This document shows, piece by piece, positions 24,058 through 33,164 of a stretch of 64,000 nt of DNA. Below the pieces are notes generated by a model. That model was not told the origin of the DNA. It ran no database searches and saw nothing but the letters and a program-made list of their open reading frames with translations. Position 1 is the stretch's first letter. The number at the start of each line of letters is the position of its first letter. The stretch is from contig NZ_VWXI01000016.1 in the NCBI RefSeq assembly GCF_011752525.1, positions 1 through 64,000 on the forward strand, in the 5' to 3' direction. The position numbers were made by a program, and so were the translations under genes. This DNA comes from Pantoea sp. Cy-639. Lineage in GTDB: Bacteria; Pseudomonadota; Gammaproteobacteria; Pseudomonadales; Pseudomonadaceae.

Positions 24058-25644
24058 TCACCACGCCAGCCCCCGGCGCTTCTGCTCCAGGCGGCGGATG
24101 AACTCTTCCAGTACCTGGGTATAGAGCCCCTCGTGCAGGCAGGCATCCTCGATGCCGGCGTCGAGGTTGGGGTTGTCGTTGACCTCGATCACCACCACCC
24201 GCTCGCCCAGTTGCTTGAGGTCGACGCCATACAGACCGTCGCCGATCAGGTTGGCGGCCTTGACCGCCAGTTCCACCACTGCGCGCGGTACCTGGTCCAC
24301 GTCCAGGGTCCGGCACTCGCCGTTGACCTCGCCGCACTGGGCCTGGTGGTTGAAGATCTGCCAGTGGCCCTTGCTCATGAAGTACTGGCAGGCGAACACC
24401 GGCTTGCGGTTGAGCACACCGATGCGCCAGTCGTATTCGGTGTAGAGGTATTCCTGGGCCAGCAGCAGCACGGAATGCTCGAACAACTCGCTGCTCGCGG
24501 CGAGGAGCTGGGCCTGGTCCCGAACCTTGATCACCCCGCGCGAGAAGCAGCCGTCGGGGATTTTCAGCACCAGTGGAAAACCCAGGCGCTCGCCGATGCC
24601 TTCGAGGGCCTGCGGGTTGTCGCGGTAGAGGATCTCGCTGGCCGGCATGGCCAGCCGATGACTGCGCAGCAGGTCGGTCAGGTAGACCTTGTTGGTACAG
24701 CGCAGGATCGACGCCGGATCGTCCAGCACCACCAGCCCTTCGCGCTCGGCCTTCTTGGCGAAACGGTAGGTGTGGTTGTCGACACGGGTGGTTTCGCGGA
24801 TCAGCAAGGCATCGTACTCGGCCAGGCGGGCATAGTCCTTCCTGCCGATCAGCTCGACATCGATGCCCAGGCGCTGGCCGGCGCGGATGAACTGCGCCAG
24901 GGCGCCGGGATTGGAAGGTGGCAAGGCTTCGTCGGGGTCATGCAGGATCGCCAGGTCGTAGCGCGCCACGCGGCGCGAGCGCGGCTGGCGCCAGAGGCGG
25001 CGGCTGAAGCCGTCGAGGGCATTGGCGAACGCGTCCTGCTGGTCCTCGCGCAGCTTGTGCAGGGCACCGGCCTTGACCCCGGCAATGTGCCAGGTGCTGG
25101 CCTTGCGAAACTCCACCAGCAGGATCGGGCAGGGAAACGCCTCGAACAACTGGCGGGCGATGTCCTGCAATGGCTCGAAGTCGGTACGGCCGAAATACAA
25201 GGACAAGGTGAAGCCTTCGGTATCGCCATAGGGATGCCTGGCCAGGGCCTGTTCCAGGCGTGCCGTGACATCGTCCAGGGCCAGGCCGTACAACGACTTG
25301 CTGGTCAGTTCGCTGATACTTTTTATTGACGGGATTACCTGGTGCCCACGCGCCTCGGCCAAGAGCGAACAATAATAACCATGGCCAAGATACTTATGAT
25401 TGCGGCACAGGTTAATTACCTGAACACGCTGCCCGCCCTTAACTTCCCGTGATTGTTCGAGGTACTCCCTGGCCGTGATCACATCTTCGCTCGGCAGGTA
25501 TGAGGCCCAGTCATCACGGCGTTCGACGATAATTACCAACTGGCTTGACTTATGCTCACCGGCCAGCGGATAACTGTGTTTGCCGGCAGCAGAACTTGAA
25601 CTTTCCTGTGCCAGCCCTGGTAACGGTTGTTGAAACGAAGACAT
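24058..25644 (-). CDS. RimK-like ATP-grasp ligase with an N-terminal RLAN domain
   Basis: This 528-residue protein has an N-terminal RLAN-type domain (about 25-210; INLCRNHKYLGHGYYCSLLA is characteristic) followed by a RimK-family ATP-grasp ligase (about 220-520). The ligase shows LKIPDGCFSRGV for the ATP lid and V-I-E-V-N-D-N-P-N-L near the metal site. ATP-grasp RimK enzymes add glutamate or other amino acids to proteins or small molecules. It is divergent from a GNAT/C39-peptidase fusion and followed by a 31-residue peptide gene. The combination of ligase, acetyltransferase and papain-like peptidase suggests an uncharacterised peptide-modification system. Substrate unknown. Confidence 0.85.
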   Translation of the reverse strand: MSSFQQPLPGLAQESSSSAAGKHSYPLAGEHKSSQLVIIVERRDDWASYLPSEDVITAREYLEQSREVKGGQRVQVINLCRNHKYLGHGYYCSLLAEARGHQVIPSIKSISELTSKSLYGLALDDVTARLEQALARHPYGDTEGFTLSLYFGRTDFEPLQDIARQLFEAFPCPILLVEFRKASTWHIAGVKAGALHKLREDQQDAFANALDGFSRRLWRQPRSRRVARYDLAILHDPDEALPPSNPGALAQFIRAGQRLGIDVELIGRKDYARLAEYDALLIRETTRVDNHTYRFAKKAEREGLVVLDDPASILRCTNKVYLTDLLRSHRLAMPASEILYRDNPQALEGIGERLGFPLVLKIPDGCFSRGVIKVRDQAQLLAASSELFEHSVLLLAQEYLYTEYDWRIGVLNRKPVFACQYFMSKGHWQIFNHQAQCGEVNGECRTLDVDQVPRAVVELAVKAANLIGDGLYGVDLKQLGERVVVIEVNDNPNLDAGIEDACLHEGLYTQVLEEFIRRLEQKRRGLAW

Positions 25645-25737
25645 GGACTGAGGCCCTGTGTTGGGTACACGTGGTTTCTATTAAGCATGATGTTTTGCAA
25701 ATGTCCCGTTTCATTACGCAACTTTTACGGTGGCGCC

Positions 25738-26856
25738 ATGAGCCTTGAATTTCGCCCGGCAACACGACTCGACCTGCCTGCCCTGCTGGCACTGGAACAC
25801 CAGAGCTTCGCCTCGGACCACCTGACCCCGCGCAGCCTGCGCTGGATGCTCGCCTACGCCAATGCCAGCCTGCTGTTGGCCGAGCGCGACGGACAAACGC
25901 TGGGCTATGCCCTGTTGCTGTTTCATCGCGGCACGTCGCTGGCACGGCTTTACTCCATCGCCGTCGCCACGCAGGCCCGCGGAGAAGGCCTCGGCGCGCA
26001 ATTGCTGGCCCGCGCCGAAGACTGCGCCCGTGAGCACGACTGCGCCTACCTGCGCCTGGAGGTGCGCCACGACAATCCACGCGCCATCGCCCTGTACGAA
26101 GGCCACGGTTACCGTCGCTTCGCCCAGGTCGACGATTACTACGAAGACCACGCCAGTGCCCTGCGCTATGAAAAGCGCATCCTCCCCTACCCGCTCGGCG
26201 ACACCCGCCCGGTGCCTTACTACGCCCAGACCACCGACTTCACCTGCGGGCCGGCCTGCCTGCTAATGGCCATGGCCGCCCTGGCGCCGACACGCACACC
26301 GTCGCGCCGCGAGGAGCTGCGCCTGTGGCGCGAGGCGACCACCGTGTTCATGACGTCCGGGCACGGCGGCTGCAGCCCTCATGGCCTGGCACTGGCAGCC
26401 TGGCGGCGCGGTTTTGGCGTACGCCTGCACCTCAACAGCGAAGGCCCGCTGTTCCTCGATGGCGTGCGTCAGGCGGACAAGAAGGAGGTCATGCGCCTGG
26501 TCCACGAGGACTTCTGCGAGCAACTGCAAGGCAGCAGCGTCGAGCTGACCCGCCAGCCACTCGACCTGCCACGCCTGCTCGCCGAAGGTGGCCTGGCGCT
26601 GGTGCTGATCAGCAACTACCGGCTGACCGGCAGCAAGGCGCCGCACTGGGTGCTGGTCACTGGCTGCGACGAGCAGTTCGTCTACCTGCACGATCCGGAC
26701 CCCGACCATGGCCGCCATCGCTGGCCGCTGGACTGTCAGCACCTGCCGGTCAGCCACGCCGGGTTCCAGCGCATGAGCCTGTTTGGCGGGCGCCGCCTGC
26801 GAGCGGCCGTGGTGCTGCAGGGCGCGGTACAGAGGCCGTCGACGCAGCACAATTGA
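25738..26856 (+). CDS. GNAT acetyltransferase fused to a C39-like cysteine peptidase
   Basis: A 372-residue protein from ATG 25738. Residues 1-150 are a RimI-like GNAT domain (acetyl-CoA loop A-R-G-E-G-L-G-A-Q-L, then NPRAIALYEGHGYRR). Residues about 160-365 are a C39/papain-like peptidase (QTTDFTCGPACLLMA gives the catalytic Cys; A-P-H-W-V-L-V gives the His; HDPDP follows with the likely Asp). The fusion and its divergence from the RimK-like ligase across 93 bases are a recurring pairing in Pseudomonas. It probably acetylates and trims the same substrate the ligase modifies, which is inference. Confidence 0.85.
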   Translation: MSLEFRPATRLDLPALLALEHQSFASDHLTPRSLRWMLAYANASLLLAERDGQTLGYALLLFHRGTSLARLYSIAVATQARGEGLGAQLLARAEDCAREHDCAYLRLEVRHDNPRAIALYEGHGYRRFAQVDDYYEDHASALRYEKRILPYPLGDTRPVPYYAQTTDFTCGPACLLMAMAALAPTRTPSRREELRLWREATTVFMTSGHGGCSPHGLALAAWRRGFGVRLHLNSEGPLFLDGVRQADKKEVMRLVHEDFCEQLQGSSVELTRQPLDLPRLLAEGGLALVLISNYRLTGSKAPHWVLVTGCDEQFVYLHDPDPDHGRHRWPLDCQHLPVSHAGFQRMSLFGGRRLRAAVVLQGAVQRPSTQHN

Positions 26857-26917
26857 TTACAACTGTTCATGCCCGCGCTGGCTAAGGTTGCCGCTTCACC
26901 CAAGGGGAATCCACACC

Positions 26918-27811
26918 ATGCCACTGATCCTCGGCGACCCTGCCCTCGAACGGGTCGAAGACTACCGTGACGACCCGCACCTGCGTGGCGAGCTTAACGC
27001 CCTCACCCGGCAGACCTATGGCTTCGACTTCGAGGACTGGTACCGCGCCGGGTTCTGGCTGGACGACAATCAACCCTGCTCGCTGGTACGCGGTGGCAGG
27101 ATGCTCGCCAACGCCTCGGCCAACCGGCTCGACTTCAGCCTCGACGGCCAACGCCTGAGCGCCGTGCAGATCGGTACGGTGATGACCGCGCCCGAGGCCC
27201 GCGGCCGGGGCTACAGCCGTCACCTGATGGACTGGCTGGTGACGCGCTGGGCCGGCCAGTGCGACCTGCTGTTCCTGTTCGCCAACGACACGGTCCTGGA
27301 CCTCTACCCCAGGTTCGGTTTTCGCCGGGTGCTCGAACACGAGCACTACCGGCCCTGGTCGGCAGCACCGCGCCCCAGCACCTTCCAACCGGTGGATCTG
27401 GCCGACGACACGCAGCGCCAACGCTTCATGGCGGCGGTCGAGCGCAGTCGCCCACAAGCGCGGCTGAGCCTGGTGCCGAACGTGGCATTGACGATGTTCT
27501 ACTGCGACGGCCCATTCAGGGACGCCTTGTTCCACTCCCCCGCGCATGATGCCTACGTGGTGGTGGAGCATGAGGGCGAGCGGATGCTGTTGAGCGAGGT
27601 GTTCTGCACACGGGACGTGGCGTTGATCGACATCGCCAGCGAACTGGCGAGGCCCGGGACCCGGGAACTGGTACTGGGCTTCACCCCCGTACACGGCGCA
27701 GGGTTCGCCACACGGGAGCTGGACAACGGTGATGCGCTGTTCGTCTGGGGCGCCGCGCCGACAGGCCTGGAGACCCCAGCACTGATGTTCCCGCTGCTCT
27801 CGCATACCTGA
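26918..27811 (+). CDS. GNAT-family N-acetyltransferase
   Basis: A 297-residue protein starting at ATG 26918 with AAGGGG ten bases upstream. The acetyl-CoA site is visible in V-M-T-A-P-E-A-R-G-R-G-Y-S, followed by LYPRFGFRRV, the terminal helix/strand of the GNAT fold. The second half (from about 155) resembles the extra C-terminal domain of Eis-like acetyltransferases but shows no motif I can name. The substrate is unknown. Confidence 0.8.
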   Translation: MPLILGDPALERVEDYRDDPHLRGELNALTRQTYGFDFEDWYRAGFWLDDNQPCSLVRGGRMLANASANRLDFSLDGQRLSAVQIGTVMTAPEARGRGYSRHLMDWLVTRWAGQCDLLFLFANDTVLDLYPRFGFRRVLEHEHYRPWSAAPRPSTFQPVDLADDTQRQRFMAAVERSRPQARLSLVPNVALTMFYCDGPFRDALFHSPAHDAYVVVEHEGERMLLSEVFCTRDVALIDIASELARPGTRELVLGFTPVHGAGFATRELDNGDALFVWGAAPTGLETPALMFPLLSHT

Positions 27812-27831
27812 CGGCTGCGCCGGCTCCCACA

Positions 27832-27852
27832 GCGCCAGGGCTTGCCTGGCGC
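27832..27852. terminator. Bidirectional hairpin between convergent genes
   Basis: GCGCCAGG and CCTGGCGC form an 8-bp stem with a five-base loop between the acetyltransferase and the convergent oxidoreductase. There is no clear T run, so the terminator call is moderate. Confidence 0.45.
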
Positions 27853-27886
27853 CCTGGCCTGGTTCCTCACGACCTCTGCGCCGCCC

Positions 27887-28897
27887 TCACCAGTTCAGGC
27901 AGATCTTGCCGAAGTGCCGGTTGCTCTCCTGGTAGCGGAACGCCTCGACGATCTGCTCCAGCTCGAAATGCTTGTCCACCACCGGACGCAGCCCATTGGC
28001 ATCGATCGCCCGGACCATCGCCTGCTGCTGCGCGCGACTGCCCACCAGCACGCCCTGCAGGCGGATCTGCCGCACCAGCGCCTGGACCAGCGGCAACTGC
28101 CCGGCGACCCCGGTGAGGATGCCGATCAGCGACACATGCCCGCCAATGCGCGCGGCCACCATCGACTGCTCCAGGGTAGCCGGGCCACCGACCTCGATCA
28201 CGTGGTCCACGCCACGGCCATCGGTGAGCGCACGCACCTTCTCGCCCCAGGCCGGCGTGGTCTTGTAGTTGATCAGGTGATCCGCGCCCAGCGCCTTGAG
28301 ACGTTCCAGCTTGGCGTCGCTGGACGAGGTGGCGATCACCGTGGCGCCCGCCAGCTTGGCGAACTGCAGGGCGAAGATCGACACCCCACCGGTGCCTTGC
28401 ACCAGCACGCTGTCGCCCGGCTTGAGGTGGTCATCGCCCATCAGCGCACGCCAGGCGGTGAGGCCGGCCGTGGTCAGGGTCGCCGCCTCGGCGTGGCTGT
28501 AGCCCTTGGGCGCGAGGGTGAACGAGGTGGCGCGGGCAGTCACCTGCCCGCGCGCATAACCATCGAGGCCATCGCCTGGCACACTGGCGAAACCCTCGAC
28601 CAGAGGCTGGCCGTCGAGCCAGTCGGGGAAGAAGGTGCTGACCACCGCGTCACCGACCTGGAACTCGCTGACCCCGGCACCGACCGCGATTACTTCGCCA
28701 GCACCATCGGCCATGGGAATGCGTCGCTCGCTCGGCCCCCACATGCCACTGACCACGGCGAAGTCGTGGTAGTTGAGGGAACTGGCGTGCAGGCGCACGG
28801 TGATCTCGCCGGCGCCAGGCGCGGCAACCTCGCAGGTACCGAGCTCGACCTTGTCGTAGCCGCCGCCAGGTTGGACGAAGATGGCCTTGGTGCTCAT
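27887..28897 (-). CDS. Zinc-type NAD(P)-dependent alcohol dehydrogenase / quinone reductase family
   Basis: A 336-residue medium-chain dehydrogenase. The N-terminal GroES-like domain (H-A-S-S-L-N-Y-H-D-F) lacks the usual catalytic Cys-His zinc ligands, and the Rossmann domain has V-L-V-Q-G-T-G-G-V-S, like the quinone oxidoreductase branch. It should reduce a quinone or enal with NADPH in the cytoplasm. The substrate is unknown and the gene stands alone. Confidence 0.82.
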   Translation of the reverse strand: MSTKAIFVQPGGGYDKVELGTCEVAAPGAGEITVRLHASSLNYHDFAVVSGMWGPSERRIPMADGAGEVIAVGAGVSEFQVGDAVVSTFFPDWLDGQPLVEGFASVPGDGLDGYARGQVTARATSFTLAPKGYSHAEAATLTTAGLTAWRALMGDDHLKPGDSVLVQGTGGVSIFALQFAKLAGATVIATSSSDAKLERLKALGADHLINYKTTPAWGEKVRALTDGRGVDHVIEVGGPATLEQSMVAARIGGHVSLIGILTGVAGQLPLVQALVRQIRLQGVLVGSRAQQQAMVRAIDANGLRPVVDKHFELEQIVEAFRYQESNRHFGKICLNW

Positions 28898-28966
28898 GGG
28901 GATGGGTCTCCAGCTCGAGGGAAAGGGTGGAATGCAGCTTAGTCAATCGCGCAGCAGGCCCGCCCC

Positions 28967-28990
28967 TTGTTGGGATCGGGCTTGCCCCGC
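28967..28990 (+). repeat. Single REP element
   Basis: TTGTTGGGATCGGGCTTGCCCCGCG is a variant of the putida-group REP half (TGTGGGAGCGGGCTTGCCCCGCGA), lying in the intergenic space upstream of the dehydrogenase. Confidence 0.65.
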
Positions 28991-29000
28991 GCGTGAAGCA

Positions 29001-29591
29001 TCAACCGAGCATGGCCTGCAGCGCCCGGCAGTCCGCGGCATGCCAATCGGCCAGTTGCGGCCACGGGTTGTCCGGCAGGTTCACCAGCACGGTGCGCGTG
29101 CCGGCGGCGCGTCCGCAATCGAGGTCGAAGCGGTAGTCGCCGACCATCACCATCTCCTGCGGCGCTACCTGCCAGGCCCGGGCGATCTGCAACAGACCAT
29201 CCGGGTCAGGCTTGGGCCGAGCCTCGTCGCGCCCAAGGATCTGCTCGACCGGGAAGCAGTCGGCCAGGCCGATGGCCTGCAGCGTGACATGGGCCAGTTC
29301 CCGGGCATTACGGGTGAGGATCGCCAGGCGGCAACCGCGCGCGGCGAGCTCGCGCACCAGCGCCACCGCGCCCTCGGCGGCCTTCGAGGCGATCGCCAGG
29401 TCGCGCTCGTGCTCCAGCAGCCAGGCATGCTTGGCCGCTGCCTCAGCCGCCGGCAACGCCGCCAGGTGGGTAAGGATGTCGTGCTCGACGGGAATTTCCA
29501 GCGCCTCGCGAATCGCCGCGAAATCATGCACGGCGACGGTCAGGGTGCCGTCCATGTCGAACACCCAGTGACGGATCGCTGCCAGGCTCAT
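29001..29591 (-). CDS. HAD-superfamily phosphatase (HAD-IA)
   Basis: A 196-residue protein with HAD motif I D-M-D-G-T-L-T, motif II I-L-T-R-N, and motif III/IV around K-P-D-P ... M-V-G-D-Y-R-F-D-L. This resembles small phosphoglycolate-phosphatase-like enzymes. Its ATG overlaps the stop of the thioesterase gene (ATGA), so the two form an operon. The physiological substrate is not deducible. Confidence 0.85.
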   Translation of the reverse strand: MSLAAIRHWVFDMDGTLTVAVHDFAAIREALEIPVEHDILTHLAALPAAEAAAKHAWLLEHERDLAIASKAAEGAVALVRELAARGCRLAILTRNARELAHVTLQAIGLADCFPVEQILGRDEARPKPDPDGLLQIARAWQVAPQEMVMVGDYRFDLDCGRAAGTRTVLVNLPDNPWPQLADWHAADCRALQAMLG

Positions 29592-30457
29592 GCCCAGTCC
29601 TTGCGCTGGCGGATCAGCCCTTCCTGGGTCGAGGACGCCACCAGCTGGCCGGCGCGGTTGAAGATGCTGCCACGGGAGAAGCCGCGGGCGTTGCCGGCCC
29701 AGGGGCTGTCCATGGCGTACAGCAGCCAGTCATCGGCGCGCAGGTCGCGATGGAACCACAGCGAATGGTCGAGGCTGGCGATCTGCATGTCCTTCTGCCA
29801 CACCGACTTGCCATGGGGCAGCAGCGAGGTGGTCAGCAGGCCGAAGTCCGAGGCGTAGGCCAGCAGGTACTTGTGCAGCGCGGGAATGTCCGGAAGGTTG
29901 CCGTCGGCGCGGAACCAGGCGTACTTCACCGGATCGCCCGGCTTGGGGTTGAACGGGTCGCGCTCGGTGACCGGACGGATCTCGATCGGCTTGGCGCACA
30001 GCATCTTGTCGCGAATGCGCTCGGGCAGCTTGTCGGCCATGACCCGCGCCAGCTCGACTTCGCTGGCCAGGTTCTCCGGGCCGACCACCTCGGGCATCTG
30101 TGCCTGGTGCTCGAAGCCTTCCTCGTCGTACTGGAACGACGCGCTGCAGGTGAAGATCGGCTGCCCCTTCTGGATCGCAGTGACCCGACGGGTGCTGAAG
30201 CTGCCACCGTCGCGCACGCGGTCCACCGAATACACCACCGGCATGCTGGCATCGCCCGGACGCAGGAAATAGCCATGCAGCGAATGCACATGGCGGGCGT
30301 CCTCGACCGTCTGGCTGGCCGCCGACAGCGACTGGCCCAGTACCTGGCCACCGTACAGCTGGCGGAAGCCCAAGTCCTGGCTGCGTCCACGGAACAGGTT
30401 CTCCTCGATCGACTCGAGGCTCAGCAGGTCGACCAGATCGTCGAGTACGTGGCTCAT
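29588..30457 (-). CDS. tesB: Acyl-CoA thioesterase II
   Basis: A 289-residue protein from ATG 30457 (the nine-residue extension upstream is not needed). It consists of a double hot-dog fold: F-R-G-R-S-Q-D ... L-Y-G-G-Q-V-L-G-Q-S near the N-terminus and an aspartate-bearing second hot-dog with LDHSLWFHR and WLLYAMDSPWAG. These match TesB of E. coli and Pseudomonas in length and motifs. It hydrolyses medium- to long-chain acyl-CoA in the cytoplasm. It is followed by the coupled HAD phosphatase. Confidence 0.93.
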   Translation of the reverse strand: MSHVLDDLVDLLSLESIEENLFRGRSQDLGFRQLYGGQVLGQSLSAASQTVEDARHVHSLHGYFLRPGDASMPVVYSVDRVRDGGSFSTRRVTAIQKGQPIFTCSASFQYDEEGFEHQAQMPEVVGPENLASEVELARVMADKLPERIRDKMLCAKPIEIRPVTERDPFNPKPGDPVKYAWFRADGNLPDIPALHKYLLAYASDFGLLTTSLLPHGKSVWQKDMQIASLDHSLWFHRDLRADDWLLYAMDSPWAGNARGFSRGSIFNRAGQLVASSTQEGLIRQRKDWA

Positions 30458-30545
30458 GGGGGGGGTCTCCTGGCAAGGCATCACGGCGCGGTTATCTCGG
30501 AAAATAATACAAGGTTTGTCATTCGCTCCGTCGATGCCTGCTCAT

Positions 30546-31115
30546 TCAGCCGCGCAATGTTTCCTGCCAGCGCGCCCGGTCGATCCGATACAGCACATGG
30601 GGCCGCAAGGGATGGTCGACGGGGAGGCGGGGGTGTTCGAAGCTGCCGTCCAGGTCCTGGCGCATGCCAATGGCTTGCATGACCTTCTGCGACGGCAGGT
30701 TGCCCTCGGTAGTGAACGATACCACTTCATCCAGTTGCAATTGGGCGAAAGCACAACGCAGGCAGGTCCACGCGGCCTCGCTGGCGAAGCCCAGCCCCCA
30801 GTGCCGCCGCGCCAGGCGCCAGCCGATCTCCACCGCCGGGCCGAACGGCGCATCGAAGTTGACGTTGAGCAGGCCGGTCATGCCGATGAAAGCACCGCTG
30901 TCCTTGCGCTCCAGGGCCCACAGGCCAAAACCGTATTCGTTGAAGTGGCCGCGGATCCGGCCGATCAGCGCGGCGGCCTCCAGCCGCGTCAGCGGTGCCG
31001 GAAAGTAGCGCATCACCTGGGGGTCGGCGCACAACGCGGCGAACTCGCGCAGGTCGTCGTCCTGCCATTGGCGCAGCACCAGGCGGGCGCTTTCCAGTTC
31101 AAGGGTGGGGGTCAT
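30546..31115 (-). CDS. RimJ/RimL-like GNAT acetyltransferase
   Basis: A 189-residue protein with the RimJ/RimL pattern: E-S-A-R-L-V-L-R-Q-W at the start, E-I-G-W-R-L-A-R-R-H-W-G-L-G-F-A-S-E-A as the acetyl-CoA loop, and a closing N-L-P-S-Q-K-V-M-Q-A-I-G-M. It probably acetylates an amine on a protein N-terminus or small molecule. No partner is evident. Confidence 0.86.
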   Translation of the reverse strand: MTPTLELESARLVLRQWQDDDLREFAALCADPQVMRYFPAPLTRLEAAALIGRIRGHFNEYGFGLWALERKDSGAFIGMTGLLNVNFDAPFGPAVEIGWRLARRHWGLGFASEAAWTCLRCAFAQLQLDEVVSFTTEGNLPSQKVMQAIGMRQDLDGSFEHPRLPVDHPLRPHVLYRIDRARWQETLRG

Positions 31116-31301
31116 GGGCGGCTCCGGAATCGCGGTTTCGCAGTGTACAGCTTAGGTGCCCGAAAGACGTTCACCCAAACGGGTGGATGAACCGGGATGA
31201 TTTTTTCACATTGCCTTCACCCTGCTCCGACAGCCCCCTTCGCAGAATGCCGGCAAATACAGCGGCCACACGTCGACGCCGCGCTGCCAATGGAGCGACA
31301 G

Positions 31302-31988
31302 ATGCATTCCAGCAACACTCTGGACACCACGGCCACCCGGTCCCGCCTCAAGCGCCGTCCCTCGCGCAAGGTGCTCGGCGCCGCCCTAGGCCTGATCATG
31401 GCCCTGGCCGGAGTGGGCACCTGGCTAGCGACGAGGAATCACATCGTGAACCTTGGTAACGAGCAGCAACTGAGCGAAAGCGGCCTGCTGCAAGACTGGA
31501 AGGAAGGCGCGGTGATCGTCATGATCCGCCATGCCGAACGCTGCGACAGCGCCCCAGGCCCCTGCCTGGACGACTCGACCGGCATCACCGTCTCCGGCAG
31601 CGAGGCCGCCACCCGTGTCGGCCAGGGCCTGCGCCAGCTGGGCCTGGCCGACGCCGACCTGCTGACCAGCCCGAAGCTGCGCACCCGCCAGACCGCGCAC
31701 TTCATCCTCGGCCAGCCGGTGGCCAGCGAGCCTTGGCTGGAAAGCTGCGACCGCCAGTTCTCCGCCGAGGCCCTGGCACGCAAGCGCCCGGGCCACAACC
31801 TGGTGCTGGTCACCCACAACGGCTGCATCGACCACTTCGCCCGCGACCAGCATGTGCCTGGCGGCGAGCGCGAGAGCGGCTATGCCAGCGCGTTGTTCGT
31901 CTCGGTGGATGGCAACGGCAAGGCGCGGATCCTCGGACGCATGAACGAGCCGGACTGGCAGCGGGTGCTGGCGTCCACCAGCCGCTGA
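31302..31988 (+). CDS. Membrane-anchored histidine phosphatase
   Basis: A 228-residue protein, start ATG 31302 with GGAG six bases upstream. One membrane segment (VLGAALGLIMALAGVGTWLA) anchors a periplasmic phosphoglycerate-mutase-like domain with the catalytic R-H-A-E motif (VIMIRHAERC), S-P-K-L-R-T-R-Q-T, and L-V-T-H-N-G-C for the second His. This layout resembles the Ais/PmrG lipopolysaccharide phosphatases, but the substrate is inferred. Confidence 0.82.
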   Translation: MHSSNTLDTTATRSRLKRRPSRKVLGAALGLIMALAGVGTWLATRNHIVNLGNEQQLSESGLLQDWKEGAVIVMIRHAERCDSAPGPCLDDSTGITVSGSEAATRVGQGLRQLGLADADLLTSPKLRTRQTAHFILGQPVASEPWLESCDRQFSAEALARKRPGHNLVLVTHNGCIDHFARDQHVPGGERESGYASALFVSVDGNGKARILGRMNEPDWQRVLASTSR

Positions 31989-32000
31989 CCCTGTAGGCTC

Positions 32001-32029
32001 TGCAGGCGCCAGCGTTGCTGGCGCCTGCA
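32001..32029 (+). terminator. 13-bp perfect hairpin after the phosphatase
   Basis: TGCAGGCGCCAGC (32001-32013) pairs with GCTGGCGCCTGCA (32017-32029) around GTT. It is 12 bases after the stop and followed by CGTTTCG. Confidence 0.7.
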
Positions 32030-32101
32030 CGTTTCGATTGGATTGGCCTGGACATCGACAATGCTGGCAAGATCGACGCTCGCCCTCACCGCGCCGATAC
32101 C

Positions 32102-33016
32102 ATGCCCCTGCCGCTGATCTACCACGACGACTACAGCCCAGAATTCCCCGCGGACCATCGCTTCCCGATGGACAAGTTCCGTCTCCTGCGCGATCACCTG
32201 GTCGACAGCGGCCTGACCACCGACGCCGCCTTGCTGCGCCCGCAGATCTGCCCCAACGACATCCTCGCCCTGGCCCACGACCGTGGCTACATCGAGCGCT
32301 ACATGAACGGCGAGCTCTCCCGCGAGGACCAGCGCCGCCTGGGCCTGCCCTGGAGCGAGGCCCTGGCCAGGCGCACGGTGCGCGCCGTAGGCGGCTCGCT
32401 GCTGTGCGCCGAGCAGGCCCTGCAGCACGGCATCGCCTGCCACCTGGCCGGTGGCACCCATCACGCCCATTACGACCACCCTGCCGGCTTCTGCATCTTC
32501 AACGACCTGGCGGTGATCAGCCATTACCTGCTGGAAGCCGGCCGGGTGCAGCGGGTGTTGATCTTCGATTGCGACGTGCACCAGGGCGACGGCACCGCGC
32601 GCATTCTCCACGACACCCCCGAGGCGGTCACCGTGTCGCTGCATTGCGAGCAGAACTTCCCGGCGCGCAAGGCCCAGAGCGACTGGGACATCCCCCTGCC
32701 CCGCGGCATGGACGACAGCGCCTACCTCAAGGTGGTGGAAGACGCCCTCAACTACCTGCTGCCGCTGTACCAGCCGGACCTGGTGCTGTACGACGCCGGC
32801 GTCGACGTGCACCAGGACGATGCCCTGGGCTACCTGCGGCTCACCGACGCCGGCCTGGCCGCGCGTGACGAACATGTGTTGCGCCAGTGCCTGGGCCGCG
32901 ACATCCCGGTGATGGGGGTGATCGGCGGCGGCTACAGCAAGGACCGCCAGGCCCTGGCCCGGCGCCATGGCATCCTCCATCACAGCGCGGCGCGGGTCAT
33001 GGGTTGTTCACAATGA
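32102..33016 (+). CDS. Histone-deacetylase-family amidohydrolase
   Basis: A 304-residue zinc-dependent deacetylase-fold protein, starting at ATG 32102. G-G-T-H-H-A-H gives the catalytic His pair, and F-D-C-D-V-H-Q-G-D-G-T-A gives the Asp and His zinc ligands. The position of the remaining aspartate fits V-L-Y-D-A-G-V-D-V-H. It is likely a class I-related acetylpolyamine or acetyl-lysine deacetylase in the cytoplasm. The substrate is unknown. Confidence 0.88.
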   Translation: MPLPLIYHDDYSPEFPADHRFPMDKFRLLRDHLVDSGLTTDAALLRPQICPNDILALAHDRGYIERYMNGELSREDQRRLGLPWSEALARRTVRAVGGSLLCAEQALQHGIACHLAGGTHHAHYDHPAGFCIFNDLAVISHYLLEAGRVQRVLIFDCDVHQGDGTARILHDTPEAVTVSLHCEQNFPARKAQSDWDIPLPRGMDDSAYLKVVEDALNYLLPLYQPDLVLYDAGVDVHQDDALGYLRLTDAGLAARDEHVLRQCLGRDIPVMGVIGGGYSKDRQALARRHGILHHSAARVMGCSQ

Positions 33017-33020
33017 CTGT

Positions 33021-33057
33021 GGAGCCGCCTGTGGATAACCTGCGGGAAAGCGGCTCC
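33021..33057 (+). terminator. Hairpin after the deacetylase
   Basis: GGAGCCGC (33021-33028) pairs with GCGGCTCC (33050-33057), followed by AGCCCTTTAATTT. The long loop makes this a moderate call. Confidence 0.45.
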
Positions 33058-33164
33058 AGCCCTTTAATTTCCTGACCTGCAGAGCATTGATCATTTTTCG
33101 AGCAGTGCCTGTGCGGTGCTCGCTGAGGTAGAATGCGCGCTCTTTTCCACAGCCTGCCGCCACC

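Noticed and set aside
31197..31300. ColR-type box (TTTTTTCAC) upstream of the membrane phosphatase
   Set aside because: Only the T-rich half fits; the upstream half does not match the motif as I remember it.
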